A stretch of 64,000 nt of DNA from Diadophis punctatus similis (GCA_023053685.1 JALIGW010000003.1:49805996-49869995), one strand, 5' to 3'; shown: positions 1-11,563, counted from the stretch's first letter. Numbers and translations: made by a program. Notes: generated from the letters alone by a model not told the origin.

Positions 1-544
1 CTGCGCTAGTGTATTATCAATACTACTGATCTCTTTAAAAAACTATTTTCTCTGCAACTATCTGTTTATCTATTGTTACATTATATACACAGTAGAAGAG
101 AGAGAAAAAGGTAGTTAAACAGCCCGTTAGTGAGAGATATGTGCTGCCAGGAACTAATAGCTAAATGAAAACCGTATTATTTACTCCAAAAAGGAATGAA
201 TGAATGGTGATCTTACAGGTGTCTTGTTCAGATGTTAACGCATAATATGCTGCTACTTTATTTTTTATTTTTAAAAAATACATGATTCATAAGTACTAAT
301 GACTGATGCCTATTAATGTCTTTTCTGTACTTGTGCAGATGTACAGGGCACAGGTAAGTTTACCAAATGAACACTCTGGGAATCCATAGAAAAGTGTTTA
401 GAAAGATGTTGGAGTCAGGCAGTCAACAGAAAAGCTTAGGAATTATCAAATTGTAGGAATGTTAAGTGAAGGACTAAGATGGAGAATAACTTCCTGTTTA
501 GAGAGCAAATTCAAACATTCAAACATATTTAATAGATAATAGTG
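1..544. other. No feature recognised
   Basis: AT-rich sequence with only short broken reading frames. I see no repeat, exon or RNA signature I can name. Confidence 0.5.
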
Positions 545-1000
545 TCATCATATAAATCCATAGTGCAGCTACATATATTGCGTAGAATTAAAAATACTAC
601 AGAGCTGGAAAGAGTGCAAAAACTATGGAGCTCCAACAGTTTTCAGAAGAAAGACTATAACAATGGAGACTTTTTAGCCTAGAAAGAAGTTAATAGGGAA
701 CATAACAAAAGTATTTATGGCATATGCATGGCATATGCATGGCACAGATACTAAAGAAGATTTTGTTTCCTTCTCACAATATGAGAAGTTTGACTATTCC
801 TTGAAACTAAAATGGGGAAATTCAGGGTTGATAAAACAAAAAATTTCAACAATATACAACCTATGAAATTTTCTATAACACAAAACTGTGATGGCTATCA
901 ACTTAGAAAGCTTTAAAACATTGGATCAATTCATGGAAGATCAGGAGATCAACAAATCTCAACAATTATATTATTCTTTCTGAATCACAGTCTATCTTAC
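545..1000 (+). mobile_element. CR1-type LINE, degraded 3' part
   Basis: The stretch about a group of lines working out to 'gagctggaaagagtgc', 'actatggagctccaacag' and 'tttagcctagaaagaag' follows the order of the 3' part of the reptile CR1 reverse transcriptase region as I know it. It has no open frame and carries a short duplication of 'ggcatatgcat' near 719-742. It is old and decayed. Assignment to CR1 is from remembered family sequence and should be tested with a repeat search. Confidence 0.55.
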
Positions 1001-1682
1001 ATAATACCTCCTAAAGACCAACATTAAAGAAGGCTATTGACTTTATGTCTTGCATATGAGCTATTGCACTGGAGTTTCTTACAATCATGGAAATTAAGGG
1101 GCAGGAAGATTTAAATTCAGGTTCCCAACTAACCATATCCCTTTAATAATTTTACTATGGAGAATCAGCCCTACATCTTTCAAAAATTGACCACCACTTT
1201 CTGTAGGTCTGATTCAGAATAGGCATCACAATAATCACCGCTCCAGTATAGCGAATCACTGCAGTCATTACTTTCAATCCACACAGAAGAACTAATATTC
1301 AAATTAATTTATTATTTTTAATTAATTTAAATTTTACATATTAATTTACAAATATGCATTTTTTCAAATGCAGATTTTTCACAACGCAACTACCAATTGT
1401 ATTGGTAGTATTTGGTATAAAACTACCAATTACACACGATAGAGTATCTGGTCACAGGAAAAAGATCATCCCTGAAATGATGCTCCGTCTCAAGTGATCT
1501 CTACTGGAATTTGTTTTCTATTCAGCAGATGTAACAGTTGTTGCAACATTAGATTGATAATTTTGGCTTAAGTTAGTTTGCAGGCTTTGGGGTATTAGCT
1601 TGTTTTACCCAGCTACATACATCATTATAACTAAAGAGTTATTGATGGTTTGGATTATTTTTTTTACTTCATGCTAAATATG
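1001..1682. other. No feature recognised
   Basis: AT-rich sequence without open frames. The start of the next LINE fragment is sharp at about 1683. Confidence 0.45.
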
Positions 1683-2049
1683 AGGGTCTCCTCCAGGTCC
1701 CGTCAACCAAACAATGCCGGCTGGCGGGACCTAGAGGGAGGGCCTTCTCTGTGGGGAGGGGGGCACTCTCTGGAACCAACTACCCCCAGAGATCAGAATT
1801 ATCCCCACCTTGCTGGCCTTCCGAAAAGCCATCAAGACATGGCTTTTCCTGCAGGCGGGGTACTGAGACAATTTTACATCCTAGGTCTCCCCCATGTATG
1901 TATGGTTTTATATGTTTTTTATAATTCTTTTTAATACTGTTTTTAAATTTTATATTGTTTAGTTGTACTTCAAATGTTGTACGCCGCCCTGAGTCCTCAG
2001 GGAGTAGGACGGCATATAAGAGCACTAAATAAATAAATAAATAAATAAA
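1683..2049 (+). mobile_element. 5'-truncated CR1/L2-group LINE 3' end
   Basis: The 5' part encodes the extreme C-terminus of a LINE reverse transcriptase: the frame contains SRSRQPNNAGW, then IPTLLAFRKAIKTWLFLQAG across a frame break, matching the end of the longer copy at 2812-3513. It is followed by a 3' untranslated part ending in 'gccgccctgagtcctcag', then a short AAAT array. The 5' truncation and short tandem tail are normal for target-primed reverse transcription. It lies in the opposite orientation to the related copy at 2588-3523. Confidence 0.8.
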
Positions 2050-2189
2050 ATGTGCACATTACCATCTGAACTAAATCAATATCCATCAAAATTAACTTTT
2101 GAAACAGAAAATTTCAACAAAATCTTCCAAGAACAAATGCTAAATATATAGATGGAAACACTAGATTCAGGTATATAGCACCTCTATTA

Positions 2190-2587
2190 ATTGAACCCAC
2201 AGCTGGCATGAAAATCATAATGGAGAGCTCATCAAGTGAGGCGACACGGAGTTTGGTCCTAGATCACTACTCTGCAATATGTTCAGCAGTGATTAGGTGG
2301 ATGAGACGGAAAGAACCCTTTCAAATTTGCAGATGACACATAAGTATTAAGAAAATTTATATTACAGGAGACAAAACTCAAAGTGATCTGGATAGGTTAA
2401 AAAGCAGACTGAAAAACAAGAGAGACTTTCTAAAGATCTTCACGTAGGAAAACAAAACCAAATGAAGAATACCTTTGTGAAAGGTATCTTGGAACTATTC
2501 TTGATCAAAAGTTGAGTATGAGTGATGCAATTATTAAAAAAAAAAGTTTTAGACTGTAATAAGAGAAGTATTGTTTCTCTGTGTTCC
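2190..2587 (+). mobile_element. CR1 LINE, part before a nested insertion
   Basis: Decayed CR1 reverse transcriptase sequence: 'caaatttgcagatgacac' is the segment coding the FADD-type catalytic motif, followed by 'caaagtgatctggatagg' and 'cttggaactattcttgatc'. The element stops at a TTTA array and resumes at about 3524 with 'tatgctactttaaaaattatg', so this copy was split by the reverse-strand LINE between. Many stops; not functional. Confidence 0.65.
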
Positions 2588-2588
2588 T

Positions 2589-2623
<35 letters not shown>

Positions 2624-3523
2624 TTTTGGAATTCTTATATGCCGCCCAACTCCCTAAGGACTCAGGGCGACGTACAACAGTGAGAAAATACAAGAATAAC
2701 CAAAATCTAAAAAGTTAATTAAAAGCAAATATAAAAATTAAAACACACTATAAAAAGAATCATCACCAACCATTCAACATCATACATACTTGGGGGGTGG
2801 GCTCGAATGAATTAAGCTCTACCCCCCGCCTGCAGGAAAAGCCATGTCTTAACAGCTTTCCGGAAGGCCAGCAGAGTGGGGATAGTTCGGGTCTCTGGTG
2901 GAAGTTGGTTCCAGAGCACAGGGCCAGCCACAGAGAAGGCTCTCCCCCTTGGGCCCGCCAGCCGGCATTGTTTGGCCGACGGGACCTGGAGGAGGCCCAC
3001 TCTGTGGGCCCTAACCGGTCGAAGGGAAGTATGAGGCAGAATGCGGTCCCGTAGATAACCTGGTCCCAAGCCATGAAGGGCTTTAAAGATGGTGATCAAC
3101 ACCTTGAATTGGACCCGGAGACCGATGGGCAACCAATGCAGCTGGCGGAGTATCGATGTCACGTGGGTGTACCTTGGCACACCCACCACAGCACGCGCAG
3201 CCGCATTTTGCACCAACTGAAGTCTCCGGATACTCTTCAAGGGTAGCCCCATGTAGAGCGCATTGCAGTAGTCCAAGCGAGAGGTGACAAGGGCATGAGT
3301 GACCGTGAGTAGAGCCTCCTTCTCCAAATATGGCCGCAACTGGTGCACCAGGCGAACCTGTGCAAAGGCCCCTCTAGCCACAGCTGAAAGATGATGGTCC
3401 AATTTTAGCTGTGGATCTAGAAGGACCCCCAAGTTGCGGACCTGGTCCGAGGGAGTCAGTTTCGCTCCCTCAAGGACCACGGAGGGACAGTTGTCGTAGT
3501 CCTTAGGAGGCAATATCCACCTT
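2588..3523 (-). mobile_element. CR1/L2-group LINE inserted into CR1
   Basis: A 5'-truncated LINE on the minus strand. It starts (5') near 3523 with coding sequence, ends the frame at 2812, and has a 3' untranslated part of about 220 bp with the GC-rich end 'gccgcccaactccctaag' (plus strand), then a TTTA array at 2588-2627, which is the element's tail read in reverse. It sits inside a CR1 copy whose two halves flank it. The long intact frame suggests it is fairly young. Clade within the CR1/L2/L3 group is not certain. Confidence 0.8.
2812..3513 (-). pseudogene. LINE reverse transcriptase C-terminal fragment
   Basis: A 233-residue open frame that is the C-terminal end of a non-LTR retrotransposon polyprotein. 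Recognisable blocks in order are VRNLGVLLDPQL (residues ~27-38), RPYLEKEALLTVTHALVTSRLDY (~80-102), LQLVQNAAARAV (~118-129), LHWLPIGLRVQFKVL (~145-159) and a terminal LPPETRTIPTLLAFRKAVKTWLF. These are the thumb and downstream region of CR1/L2-type enzymes. The palm with the catalytic aspartates and the endonuclease are absent because the element is 5'-truncated, so it cannot encode a working enzyme. The methionine start is only where the frame opens. No stop or frameshift inside it, which implies recent insertion. Confidence 0.85.
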
Positions 3524-3894
3524 AGCCATATGCTACTTTAAAAATTATGTCCAGTTCTGGGCACAGCATTTTAAGAAAGCTTCACCAAAGCTAAAAGAGG
3601 TCCAGAGAAAGGCCACAAGAATAATCAGAGGACTAGAAACTAAGTTTTACCAGACAAATTGAGGGAACTGAATGTATTTAGCCTTGAAAAAAGATGACAG
3701 GAAGCAGGAAATATTATAATACTTTTCAAATACTTGAAGTGGTGGCATATAAAAGATGGTTAAGACCTGTTCTCTATCATATAAATTCCCCTTCACTGGA
3801 TATGTTCAGGCAGAACTAGCCAGCCATCTATCATCAATGCACTGAACAGGGGGTGGGATTAAATGACCACTTCCAATTCTATAAGTCCTCTTGT
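3524..3894 (+). mobile_element. CR1 LINE, part after the nested insertion
   Basis: Continues the CR1 copy interrupted at 2587. Landmarks are 'ccagttctgggcacagca', 'agagaaaggccacaag' and 'tttagccttgaaaaaag', then a 3' end with 'gattaaatgacc' and 'attctataagtcc', which resembles the usual CR1 terminus. No coding capacity remains. Confidence 0.65.
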
Positions 3895-5720
3895 GTGGCA
3901 TGGAAAATCAAATTCATGGCAGGGTAGGTGGGAAAGAGAGAGAGAAAGAGAGAGCGAGAGAATGCAGTACACATAAAGATCAATATGAATTATCTGAGTA
4001 ATATCACAAGTCAGTTCCCATCCAGTTTTCAAGATCCCCTGAGTGAGACAACATGTAAAAACCAAGAAAATTTAATAGCCTGAAGGTTACACAAAATAAG
4101 GAACTGACTTAACTTTGGATCATTTCATTTCTTACAGTCTGTTCTATCATCACAATTGAAAATAGATAAAGTCAAAAGAATGATAACATCATGAGCATGG
4201 AAGTAGACAAATAAGAAACAAGATTTCTATAATGTAAAAAGATAACATAAATGGATTATTTATGGATTATTAAGCATGTTGGATATGAAATTGAACACCT
4301 TTTCCCTTTTTTAAAAATCTTTGTCCAAATGGAAGTTTCCTTGTATTAGTGAAAATTGATGGTACTTTATTTGGTATCACTAACATTCTCACAAAGCAGG
4401 GGGGGAAAGACCAGTTGGTGTTTTCTGTATTATACTGAGAAAAATAGCACTTTTAAATAAGCACCCTATCATCAACTGATGTGGAGAATAGCTGTTTTTG
4501 CCAGGAGCAAGCCAGGATTTGAGTGATACAGTTACCGGTATATAAAGGAAAGCCGGTAGATCTACCATGCAGAAACTGAGCAAGAGAATGCAAAAGAAAA
4601 TGACTGACCTATCAGGAGGATCCACAATAGCCAAGAAATTCTGGATGAGACTGCTGACCAGCTCACTAGCAGCTTGTATCTTTTAACAAAAAAAAATCAG
4701 ATGCATTCCAAAGCTAGTCAATTAAGAAAAAGATGAATGAAATTCTTCATTCTTCCCAACTATGGATGTCGATATTTGTATTAAGAGAATAAAACTATAA
4801 AAATGAGAAGCAACTGTCAAACAGATTGCACACAAGTATATAAAATAGTAAGTCACAGAAAAGATATTTGGCCCAACAATAACCACATGAAGAAAAATAA
4901 TGAGCAAGCAGCACTGACAGTGACAAGAAGTGCTAAGCAGATGCTCATTATATGCTTGCAAAGATAATGTGGCATGAAAGTAAATGAGAATAACTAGTTT
5001 AAAGTCGCAACAATATGCAGAGATTCGGAGCACTTGAGAGCGTTCAAAGGGAAGGTAGAAAGGCAAGAACCTATGAAAAGAGTTGGAGGGAACCGAGAGA
5101 CTGAAGAGACCATGGTATGGCCATGTTCCCAAGAGAAATGTAGCGCTACAGGCACAAATCATGGCTGCCTTCCCTGCAGCCCCTCCAAGTGAGCAAATGA
5201 GTCTGAAACCAATCAGTCCCTGTAACCAGAATAAGATACTGTCTATGTATGTGCGTTCATGTTCCGCTTGAGCTGAAGCCTGGTGCTAAATTCAATGCCT
5301 TGAGTATTGATTTCCTCACACATGCAGAACTTTGTTAAAGGTTGTTGTGAACTGAGATCAAAGAGAGGTTAACTCACTGCTCATAAGTGATGAAATGGAC
5401 CTCAAGAAAATTCCTGCCATCCAGTCTATCCTATCCAGCAAGAGTTGTTAGTTACCAGTGGGTCACTACTGCAAGGCAGCAAGCCATGTGGCTTCTGATT
5501 ACAGCTGGGATAAAAGTGAGTTCAACACTTAACAGTTGTCTGATAAATCATAATGGGGCAATTCCTGGACTATTTTCACCATTCGGTCTCCAATCTCTCA
5601 TTCCCAATTGGGAGGAAAGAAGCTTCACAGGGAGAAGAACAGCTATACTTGTAAACGCCTTGAGCACTCACCTAATCCATAAATACACTAGCATTAATGA
5701 CATACTACTAGAATCAATGT
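3895..5720. other. No gene; purine-rich run and weak LINE-like stretch
   Basis: A GAGA-type run lies at about 3932-3961. The minus frame at 4722-5162 (146 residues) has no domain I recognise and composition like random AT-rich DNA. The plus frame from 5083 contains RPWYGHV, reminiscent of the C-terminal end of RTE-type LINE proteins, but it is too short to call. Otherwise nothing recognised. Confidence 0.4.
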
Positions 5721-5855
5721 ACAGATGGTCCTTGTTTCATGACCGTAAATAGGACTGTCACTGAGCAAAGCAGTCATTAGTCATTTGACCACACCACTTA
5801 TCAATAGCAGTTCCAATAGTACCAGTTGTGGTCATTTAGCAAGGACCATGCTGTC
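5721..5855. mobile_element. Short inverted-repeat element (MITE-like)
   Basis: About 135 bp with imperfect inverted ends: 'acagatggtccttgttt' at the left and 'aaggaccatgctgt' at the right are complementary. Ends and internal 'tcatttgacc' resemble the longer element at 44939-45309, so it may be a short member of that group. No clear target duplication. Confidence 0.5.
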
Positions 5856-6009
5856 ATTTTATTTATTAATGGCATAAAATGTCAGGGAAATCTACACATG
5901 CTAGATACAATGCAGTCTTGACAGCCTAAATTGCAAATTCATTCTGTTTGAGGCTTGCACATCTATCCTTGGTGTACCATTGGGGGGGGGGGGTGAACTA
6001 GCTTTATAC

Positions 6010-6350
6010 CAATTAACTAGCGGCACTCAGGTTGCTGGCTCTCCCAAGCTCTTCTGCCAGTCTTGCCTCACCTCATGTTATGATGCCTCGTGTCCGACCA
6101 GGTCCAGCACTGGCCTCTGCTCTCTGCACACATGAACGCAGCTAGTTTTTTCCCACCGAAGTGGTACCCATTTATCTACTCGCAATACTGCACACTTTCA
6201 AACTGCTGGGTGGGCAGGAGCTAGGGATCAAGCAATGGGATATCACTTTGCCTCACAGAGCTGGGCTCAAACCTCCGGAGTGCAGACCATTTCTGGCCAG
6301 CAATTCCTGAGTCATTAAACTTCTGCGCCACTGTGTCCCTTTGCCATGCT
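6010..6350 (-). mobile_element. tRNA-derived SINE, reverse orientation
   Basis: Read on the minus strand it begins 'gggacacagtggcgcag', an A-box-like start, then 'ggtttgagccc', a B-box-like segment, and a body with 'cagcagtttgaaagtgtg' and 'gggtaccacttcggtggg'. The body corresponds block by block to the SINE at 36781-37131 ('gcagttcgaaagcatg', 'gggaccacctttgatggg'), so both belong to one family. The 3' part is decayed. Confidence 0.6.
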
Positions 6351-6922
6351 GTCACTAGACAAGGACCATACACTTCTCGTCCTACCATGCTCACTTCTTT
6401 CTCAACTCCTCTCACCCACTCTGCCCTTTTGTCTGCCCTGCACTCCACCAGTACCTATTCCTATTGCCCCCACCTAACCTTCACCATTTTCTTCCTCCTG
6501 CTGCTGATATGATGCATCTGGTCAAAATAGCTCCTGGCCTTTGCAAAAACTTGTGCAGCTTTGGCTGAGCACTCCTTATCAGTAGCAAGAGGAATACGAT
6601 AGCAAGGGTCATTTGGGAATGGTGGTGGTGGAGTGCATGGCAAGGCAGACAAAAGGGCAGAGATGGGGAGGAGACAGTGGGGGAGAGACATGTGAGTAGG
6701 TGGTATCTGTAGAGTATGCTTCAAGTGATGTTGAGCGAGGTCTACTTGCACTGTCATGCAGGCCTACTAAATCGGTTTGTTTTCGTTCAACAATCCCTAG
6801 AGAAAAAAAGTGCTACTATTGTGTGGCTCTGACATAATTGGTACTTTGCATGCTTATGTAATCTAAATGTAAAAACAATGAACACAACTTCTTAATGAAA
6901 TTTGTTATGGGAAGACTTGAAC
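6351..6922. other. No feature recognised
   Basis: Two minus frames of 75 and 98 residues flank here (6221-6448, 6461-6757) but show no domain. The first overlaps the SINE. The stretch ends at the target duplication of the LTR. Confidence 0.4.
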
Positions 6923-6927
6923 ACATT

Positions 6928-7781
6928 TGTTATGACCCAGGTGGTCAAGGCAAGGCAGGCTTCTGGAGAGTTCTTTATTTCCCTTAATAAATGTTCCAGC
7001 TAATGGCCCTCCAATGACCGGTAAGGCTCCACCCCCACGCTACCCTGAAGGCAACCACCCTCAGTCTCCAAAACACAGCCCAGGTTAAGTACAAAGAAAG
7101 CCCACAGAGTAGGAGTACTCACAGGGCAAGGTACAGTGTTCCAAGTCCAATTCACAAGGTAGAGTCCAGGCACAAGACGAGGGCAGTTTGCAGGACAAAA
7201 AACAGGACCCAAGCAAGAAGCAGTTCCAAAGGCACAGTGAACCAAATGCCAAACGCAGTCCCCAAAAGAACAACTAAGTCCAAAACAAAAGGCGAAGAGC
7301 AATCTTCCAAGCGAGGCAAGGCAAACAACAACAGCCACGAGTCAAAGCCGGGGGAGTGTAAGCCAAAGCAAACAATTGTTCCTGGCAAAGACTAATTCCC
7401 CACAGCTTCTCCTTAAGTTATTCCCCTCCAAGTATTCCTTGTGAGGAGGGGTGGGGCGCTCTCCTCCCCAATAGCCTTGCAGCCCGTCTCTGGGCTTGCC
7501 TACGCTCCACTCTCCTTGCCCATGGATCTAGTGGAGTAGACAACTGTTCTTCATCAGAGGAGATCGACTGCCTATCACCACCATTGCCGGTCAGCAACCA
7601 ATTCTCCCCTGTGTCTTTGCAGGCAGGCAGCTCTCTGTCTGGTTGACCACCTCCCCCAATGCCCGAGGGGCCCAGGACAGCATCATTCTCAGCCCCTGGC
7701 ATGCCTTCTGTGTCAGACAGTCCCAATTCCAATTCCTCTTCCTCTTTCTCCTCCGAACCAGGCTCCAAGGGGGCCATGACA
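6928..7781 (-). mobile_element. Solo LTR with 5-bp target duplication
   Basis: An 854-bp block that begins TG (tgttatgaccc) and ends CA (gggccatgaca) and is flanked by the same 5 bases, acatt, at 6923-6927 and 7782-7786. That is the signature of a complete long terminal repeat whose internal region has been lost by LTR-LTR recombination. Orientation is taken as minus because AATAAA on that strand (plus 974-979 of the 6 kb line, i.e. 6974-6979) lies about 46 bp before the 3' end, as expected for a polyadenylation signal. A 5-bp duplication fits Gypsy-type or retrovirus-like elements; I cannot choose between them because no internal region is present. Confidence 0.75.
7418..7777 (-). other. Open frame inside the solo LTR
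   Basis: A 119-codon frame starting with an ATG only four bases inside the LTR's 5' end. The N-terminal half is very acidic (EEKEEEELELGLSDTEG), the C-terminal part is basic (WARRVERRQAQRRAARLLGRR). I recognise no domain. It could be the tail of an internal gene that overlaps the 3' LTR, as in some retroelements, or chance in GC-rich DNA. Codon-level conservation among copies would decide. Confidence 0.3.
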
Positions 7782-7786
7782 ACATT

Positions 7787-8600
7787 AAGCACTTTAAAAA
7801 AAATTTAAAGTTGTGTGACAAAGAGACAGTTTTGTTGAGGCAGTTTAGAGTTTTGATAGATATAAACTTCAACACAGGGCACAGGGAAATTGCATCAAAA
7901 GTATTAAGACAAATAATAATAAAGCAAAATTTGTTGAGCCCAGTCCGAGATGAACGCTGAACGCCTGAGGCGCTGATTCCATCAACAATATCCGGGGAAA
8001 ACCAGGGGAAGGGGGAGGTACGTGCCGGGACATGATCACTAACATCTCTCTATTACGTCTTCCAGGTGGACCCCTAGTAGAGGGGAGCCGCCTGTAGAGT
8101 CCAGACCGTGCGGTCGCCATATCTGGGGGGGTGACGTGCTGCCAGCTCTGTTGCCCAACCCTCAGGTGAGGTTTCCATTTCTGACTGCTGTTACTTGTTG
8201 TCGGCATAGAGAGAGGCAGCCCATTGCAAATGGAGCCGTGGATAGAGCTGGAAGAAACGGCACTGACAGTTGTGAAGTCAATTAGCCACCGGAATTGTGG
8301 TTGTCGGGCCGGATGGTGGCTGGTGTGTGTGTGTGATTCTTGGGTAATTGGGAGGAGGAGTGCACATTTTAAAAGCAGCGCTGGAAGGCAGAGCTCCCAG
8401 CGCTGGCTTTGCATGGACACCTTTGAGGCCAACTTGCTTCATTCTGAGGCTCAGGTCTGTTTGATAGAATTAAACACTTATTTTTGCCGCACTTGTGGTC
8501 GCATTTGTTATTCTTGCCAGACCTGCCCTGACAAGCTGAGAGAATGTTTACAAACTTACAGGAAGATAATCAAATATTAATTAATGAGGTTCATTTTGTT
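7787..8600. other. Unclassified GC-rich, repeat-like block
   Basis: From about 7940 to 8530 the sequence is clearly more GC-rich than its surroundings and holds a 187-residue minus frame (7869-8432) and a 118-residue plus frame (8224-8580) that overlap antisense. Neither shows a domain. Features such as 'tttaaaagcagcgctgg' and 'gaattaaacacttattt' in the plus direction would fit promoter and processing signals of an LTR, but I find no target duplication. Could also be a single-copy regulatory region. Confidence 0.3.
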
Positions 8601-9370
8601 TTGTTTTGTTTTTCTTTTAAAAAGAGACAATACAATTGTAAAGTAGGAAACGCTCTAAAAATAAAGAATAAAAAACCCCAAGTAGAATGGCAGAATGATA
8701 TTTCAATGATAAGATTTCATATAGCAATTGCAATATTTGCTTTGTTTTAATAATAGTGGAAACCTTTTATTTTCATATATAAACATCTATTTATACCTCT
8801 CTTTCTTGTCTGAGGGTTGGGTAACTTGTGAAACAAACAAATAATAGTATATTTATTGCACAAAAATATATAAGCAGTATTCAAACTAACACACCTGCCA
8901 TTTTTAAATCTCAATTGCCCCACCTTGTGTTACCACATAGTTCTGCCTACAGCACTGATTCATATCAAACACCAATAGTGTTACAAAGCAATTGCTTTGT
9001 ATGCTCTCTATGCAGAATGATGAAGATTTCACTTAAACTCTCAACATCTACACATTTCAACTAAATTAGGCTATTTACTATAAAAGAACACAATGACAGT
9101 AATGGAATAATAACTGCATTAATAAAATACAACAATCCTTAGATGAGGAGCAGACATTCTCCAGCTTCAGGGAGAGAGTGAGAGAGAAAATTGAACTATT
9201 TTTTTTAAAGTTATGCAAAACAAAATCAGGATTGGAAAAAAGGCAACAAAGGCTTGATCAAAATAATTTGTAGTTTTAACCTTAGAAGCAATTCTTCCCA
9301 ACAGTCCCCCAGTTCCATCATCATCAGCTGGTGAGTTTCCTATTTTTTTAAAGGTTTCTAATAAGCATAC
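8601..9370. other. No feature recognised
   Basis: AT-rich, with a short TTTTG run near 8593-8615 and a purine run near 9165-9190. No exon or repeat identified. Confidence 0.45.
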
Positions 9371-9500
9371 TCCGGGGAATGGTAGAGGACAGGAAGGCCT
9401 GGAGGAACGTTGTCCATGGGGTCGCGATGGGTTGGACATGACTTAACAACCAACAACAACAACAACAACAACAACAGCAACAGCAACAGCAACAGCAAGC
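9371..9500 (+). mobile_element. BovB-like RTE LINE 3' end with CAA array
   Basis: The segment 'ccatggggtcgcgatggg' followed by 'ttggacatgacttaacaac' is the hallmark 3' end of BovB/RTE LINEs and of SINEs that borrow that tail. It continues into a CAA array and then a CAACAG array at about 9451-9498, the element's tandem tail. Only the last ~110 bp are present. It may be the end of a BovB copy or of a SINE using BovB machinery. Confidence 0.65.
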
Positions 9501-11191
9501 ATACAAGGAACTGGCAGTATAACCATTATCAAACTGGTGCTTTTTAAATGCTGATTGAGAATTCTGGAAGCTATAGTTTTAATAATGTATTTAAAGGATA
9601 TTAATTTGTGGAAGAATGTGTAATATATACAATTATATGTTTGCAAATTCTCTTATGGGGAAGAATCTAGTATCTACTTTAAAGGAAGCCACTGTGAGCA
9701 AACCAAATATGCAAAAAGGCAATTTGCAATAATCTATACTGTAGTCAGAAATAAATCTCATTTGCAGACAAGAGGTCTTGAATAACATAGTGCAAAATGA
9801 ATAACAAATGAAAAGGTTTATTTAAGAAATAGAATAAAACACGTAATCTGGCACACATCGCAGTCTTATCCCTCCCACAATGTCTCACCTAGCAAGGTTC
9901 CCGGTGTAATAAAAGGGGTATCTCCAAAATGACTGGCAAATTATTTAATTTGTTTAATTTATCCAGTCCAATCTTGATTTGGAAAAAGGTTTGCCTACTA
10001 GTTAATACAGGGTCCTGCTTAATTTCCATATTAAATCACATGCTGCTTGGTTTGGATCTGTAGCTCAGAAGTATGCAAGTTCTTTCAGCTGAAAAGCTAC
10101 ATTATGCTTTGTGTAGCACAACAAAAGTCAGTAGGGCCATGAGCTGTTTTAGAAAGAGCTTTAGAAAATTTAAGAAGTGGAATATGTGCCTTAAACATTT
10201 GTAAAATTTCAGAAACCTATTTTACTAACCTCCCATAGACAAAATAATTCCCCCAAGAGGTAATCCAAAATTTTGGACCCATCTACTGTAAGGACTCTGG
10301 GGGACCATAAAAGGGACGCTGGCAGGCCTCATATGGCCCTGGGTTCCACTTTTTGTATCTTCACTAAATATTGTACACAAATCAGGACTAACATCTCCAA
10401 ACTACCGTACTTGTACTTGAAGAATTAATTAAAGAGGCAGTTCGCATACTAACTTCAGAACGAATGGATATGTGAAAGTTAGCTTATTTGAAACAACAAT
10501 CTTTGTGCGCTTTGTAGAAGTCTAATGTTGAAATGTGCTTTTGTATTATTCCCTTTTCTGTACTCCAAATGTTCTCTTAGCTTTTATATTTTGAAATACA
10601 AAGAACAGGACATTGTTCCAGGACAGACTGTTATAAATTGAACTGCATGAAAAATGCCTCAAATCCTTCCAAATCATAAAACCTGTTTCATTCCCTGACA
10701 TGATAAAAAAGTAAAAACAAAATCAATTCAGTTCACAATTGAAGCCTAAAAGAGTAGCATCATTTAGTAATGTAGTCAGTGCAATAACACTGTTCATATG
10801 TACAATTAATGTAAAGCGTGTGTAGGTTTGGCATTCTTAATACAACCAGCATTAGTCTTAATCTTAGAATAGTTCCTTTCCTAATAGTCCTCAAATAGAT
10901 TATCTTAAACCATGTGTCAATGGTTGTTTCTGACAATAAAAATAGCACATCTATGATAAAAGCAGATGATTTAACAAGAATCTTCTTCATTTTCTTGTAT
11001 AAAGCCTATCTTCATAATAAAGCCTAAGCACTTTAAGAACGTTAGACAAAACACCCTGAACTCTTGAAGGGATAACTACAGGGATTCACCATCAGCATTG
11101 TTGTCATTCCTATTATTCTTTGAACAGTTACCCTGCTTTTCTGTTCTGACAAAGCACCCATGGCAACCATCAAATTTTAAAATAAAATAGA
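9501..11191. other. No feature recognised
   Basis: AT-rich single-copy-looking DNA up to the terminus of DIRS element A. The 76-residue minus frame at 10760-10990 shows no domain. Confidence 0.45.
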
Positions 11192-11228
11192 AGGGGCACT
11201 GGTCTTCCCTGATACGCCCTTTCTCATG

Positions 11229-11325
11229 GTGATCGACGGGAGAGTCTAGGATGGGTTACTCTAGTCTCGTAGCTCTATTGACTGAGTTGAAATTCTGAGG
11301 ACACGCCTCCCTGGTAACGGTCCCG
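11229..11325. repeat. DIRS A left inverted terminal repeat
   Basis: Begins 'tcgacgggagagtctagg' and runs to 'ctggtaacggtccc'. It is the reverse complement, with a handful of substitutions, of 13470-13567. Confidence 0.88.
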
Positions 11326-11450
11326 AGTTGAAAACGAAGACAAAGCGAATCTTGTAGACCTTCTCGAAGATGAAGCGAATCTTGTAGTCCGACTCCAGTC
11401 CAAATGAATCATCTCCCGGAATCTGGACCTGACAGTCCACTGGGCGGGAC

Positions 11451-11545
11451 TGGACTCTCCCGTCGATCATCATGAGAAAGGGCGTTATCAGGTAAGACCA
11501 ATGCCCCTTCTCCATAGTATCGACGGGAGAGTCCAGGATGGGACA
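11451..11545. repeat. DIRS A internal complementary region
   Basis: The first half ('cccgtcgatcatcatgag' to 'ggtaagaccaatgcccc') is complementary to the outermost left end (11192-11250). The second half ('tccatagtatcgacggg' to 'ccaggatggg') is complementary to the outermost right end (13540-13575). In DIRS replication this region is proposed to template the junction of the two ends in a circular DNA. Confidence 0.85.
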
Positions 11546-11563
11546 TATCAAAGCTTGGCTGTC

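Noticed and set aside
4722..5162. 146-residue minus-strand frame as a possible gene
   Set aside because: No domain, phenylalanine/serine/cysteine-rich composition as expected from antisense of A-rich DNA, no supporting splice or promoter context.
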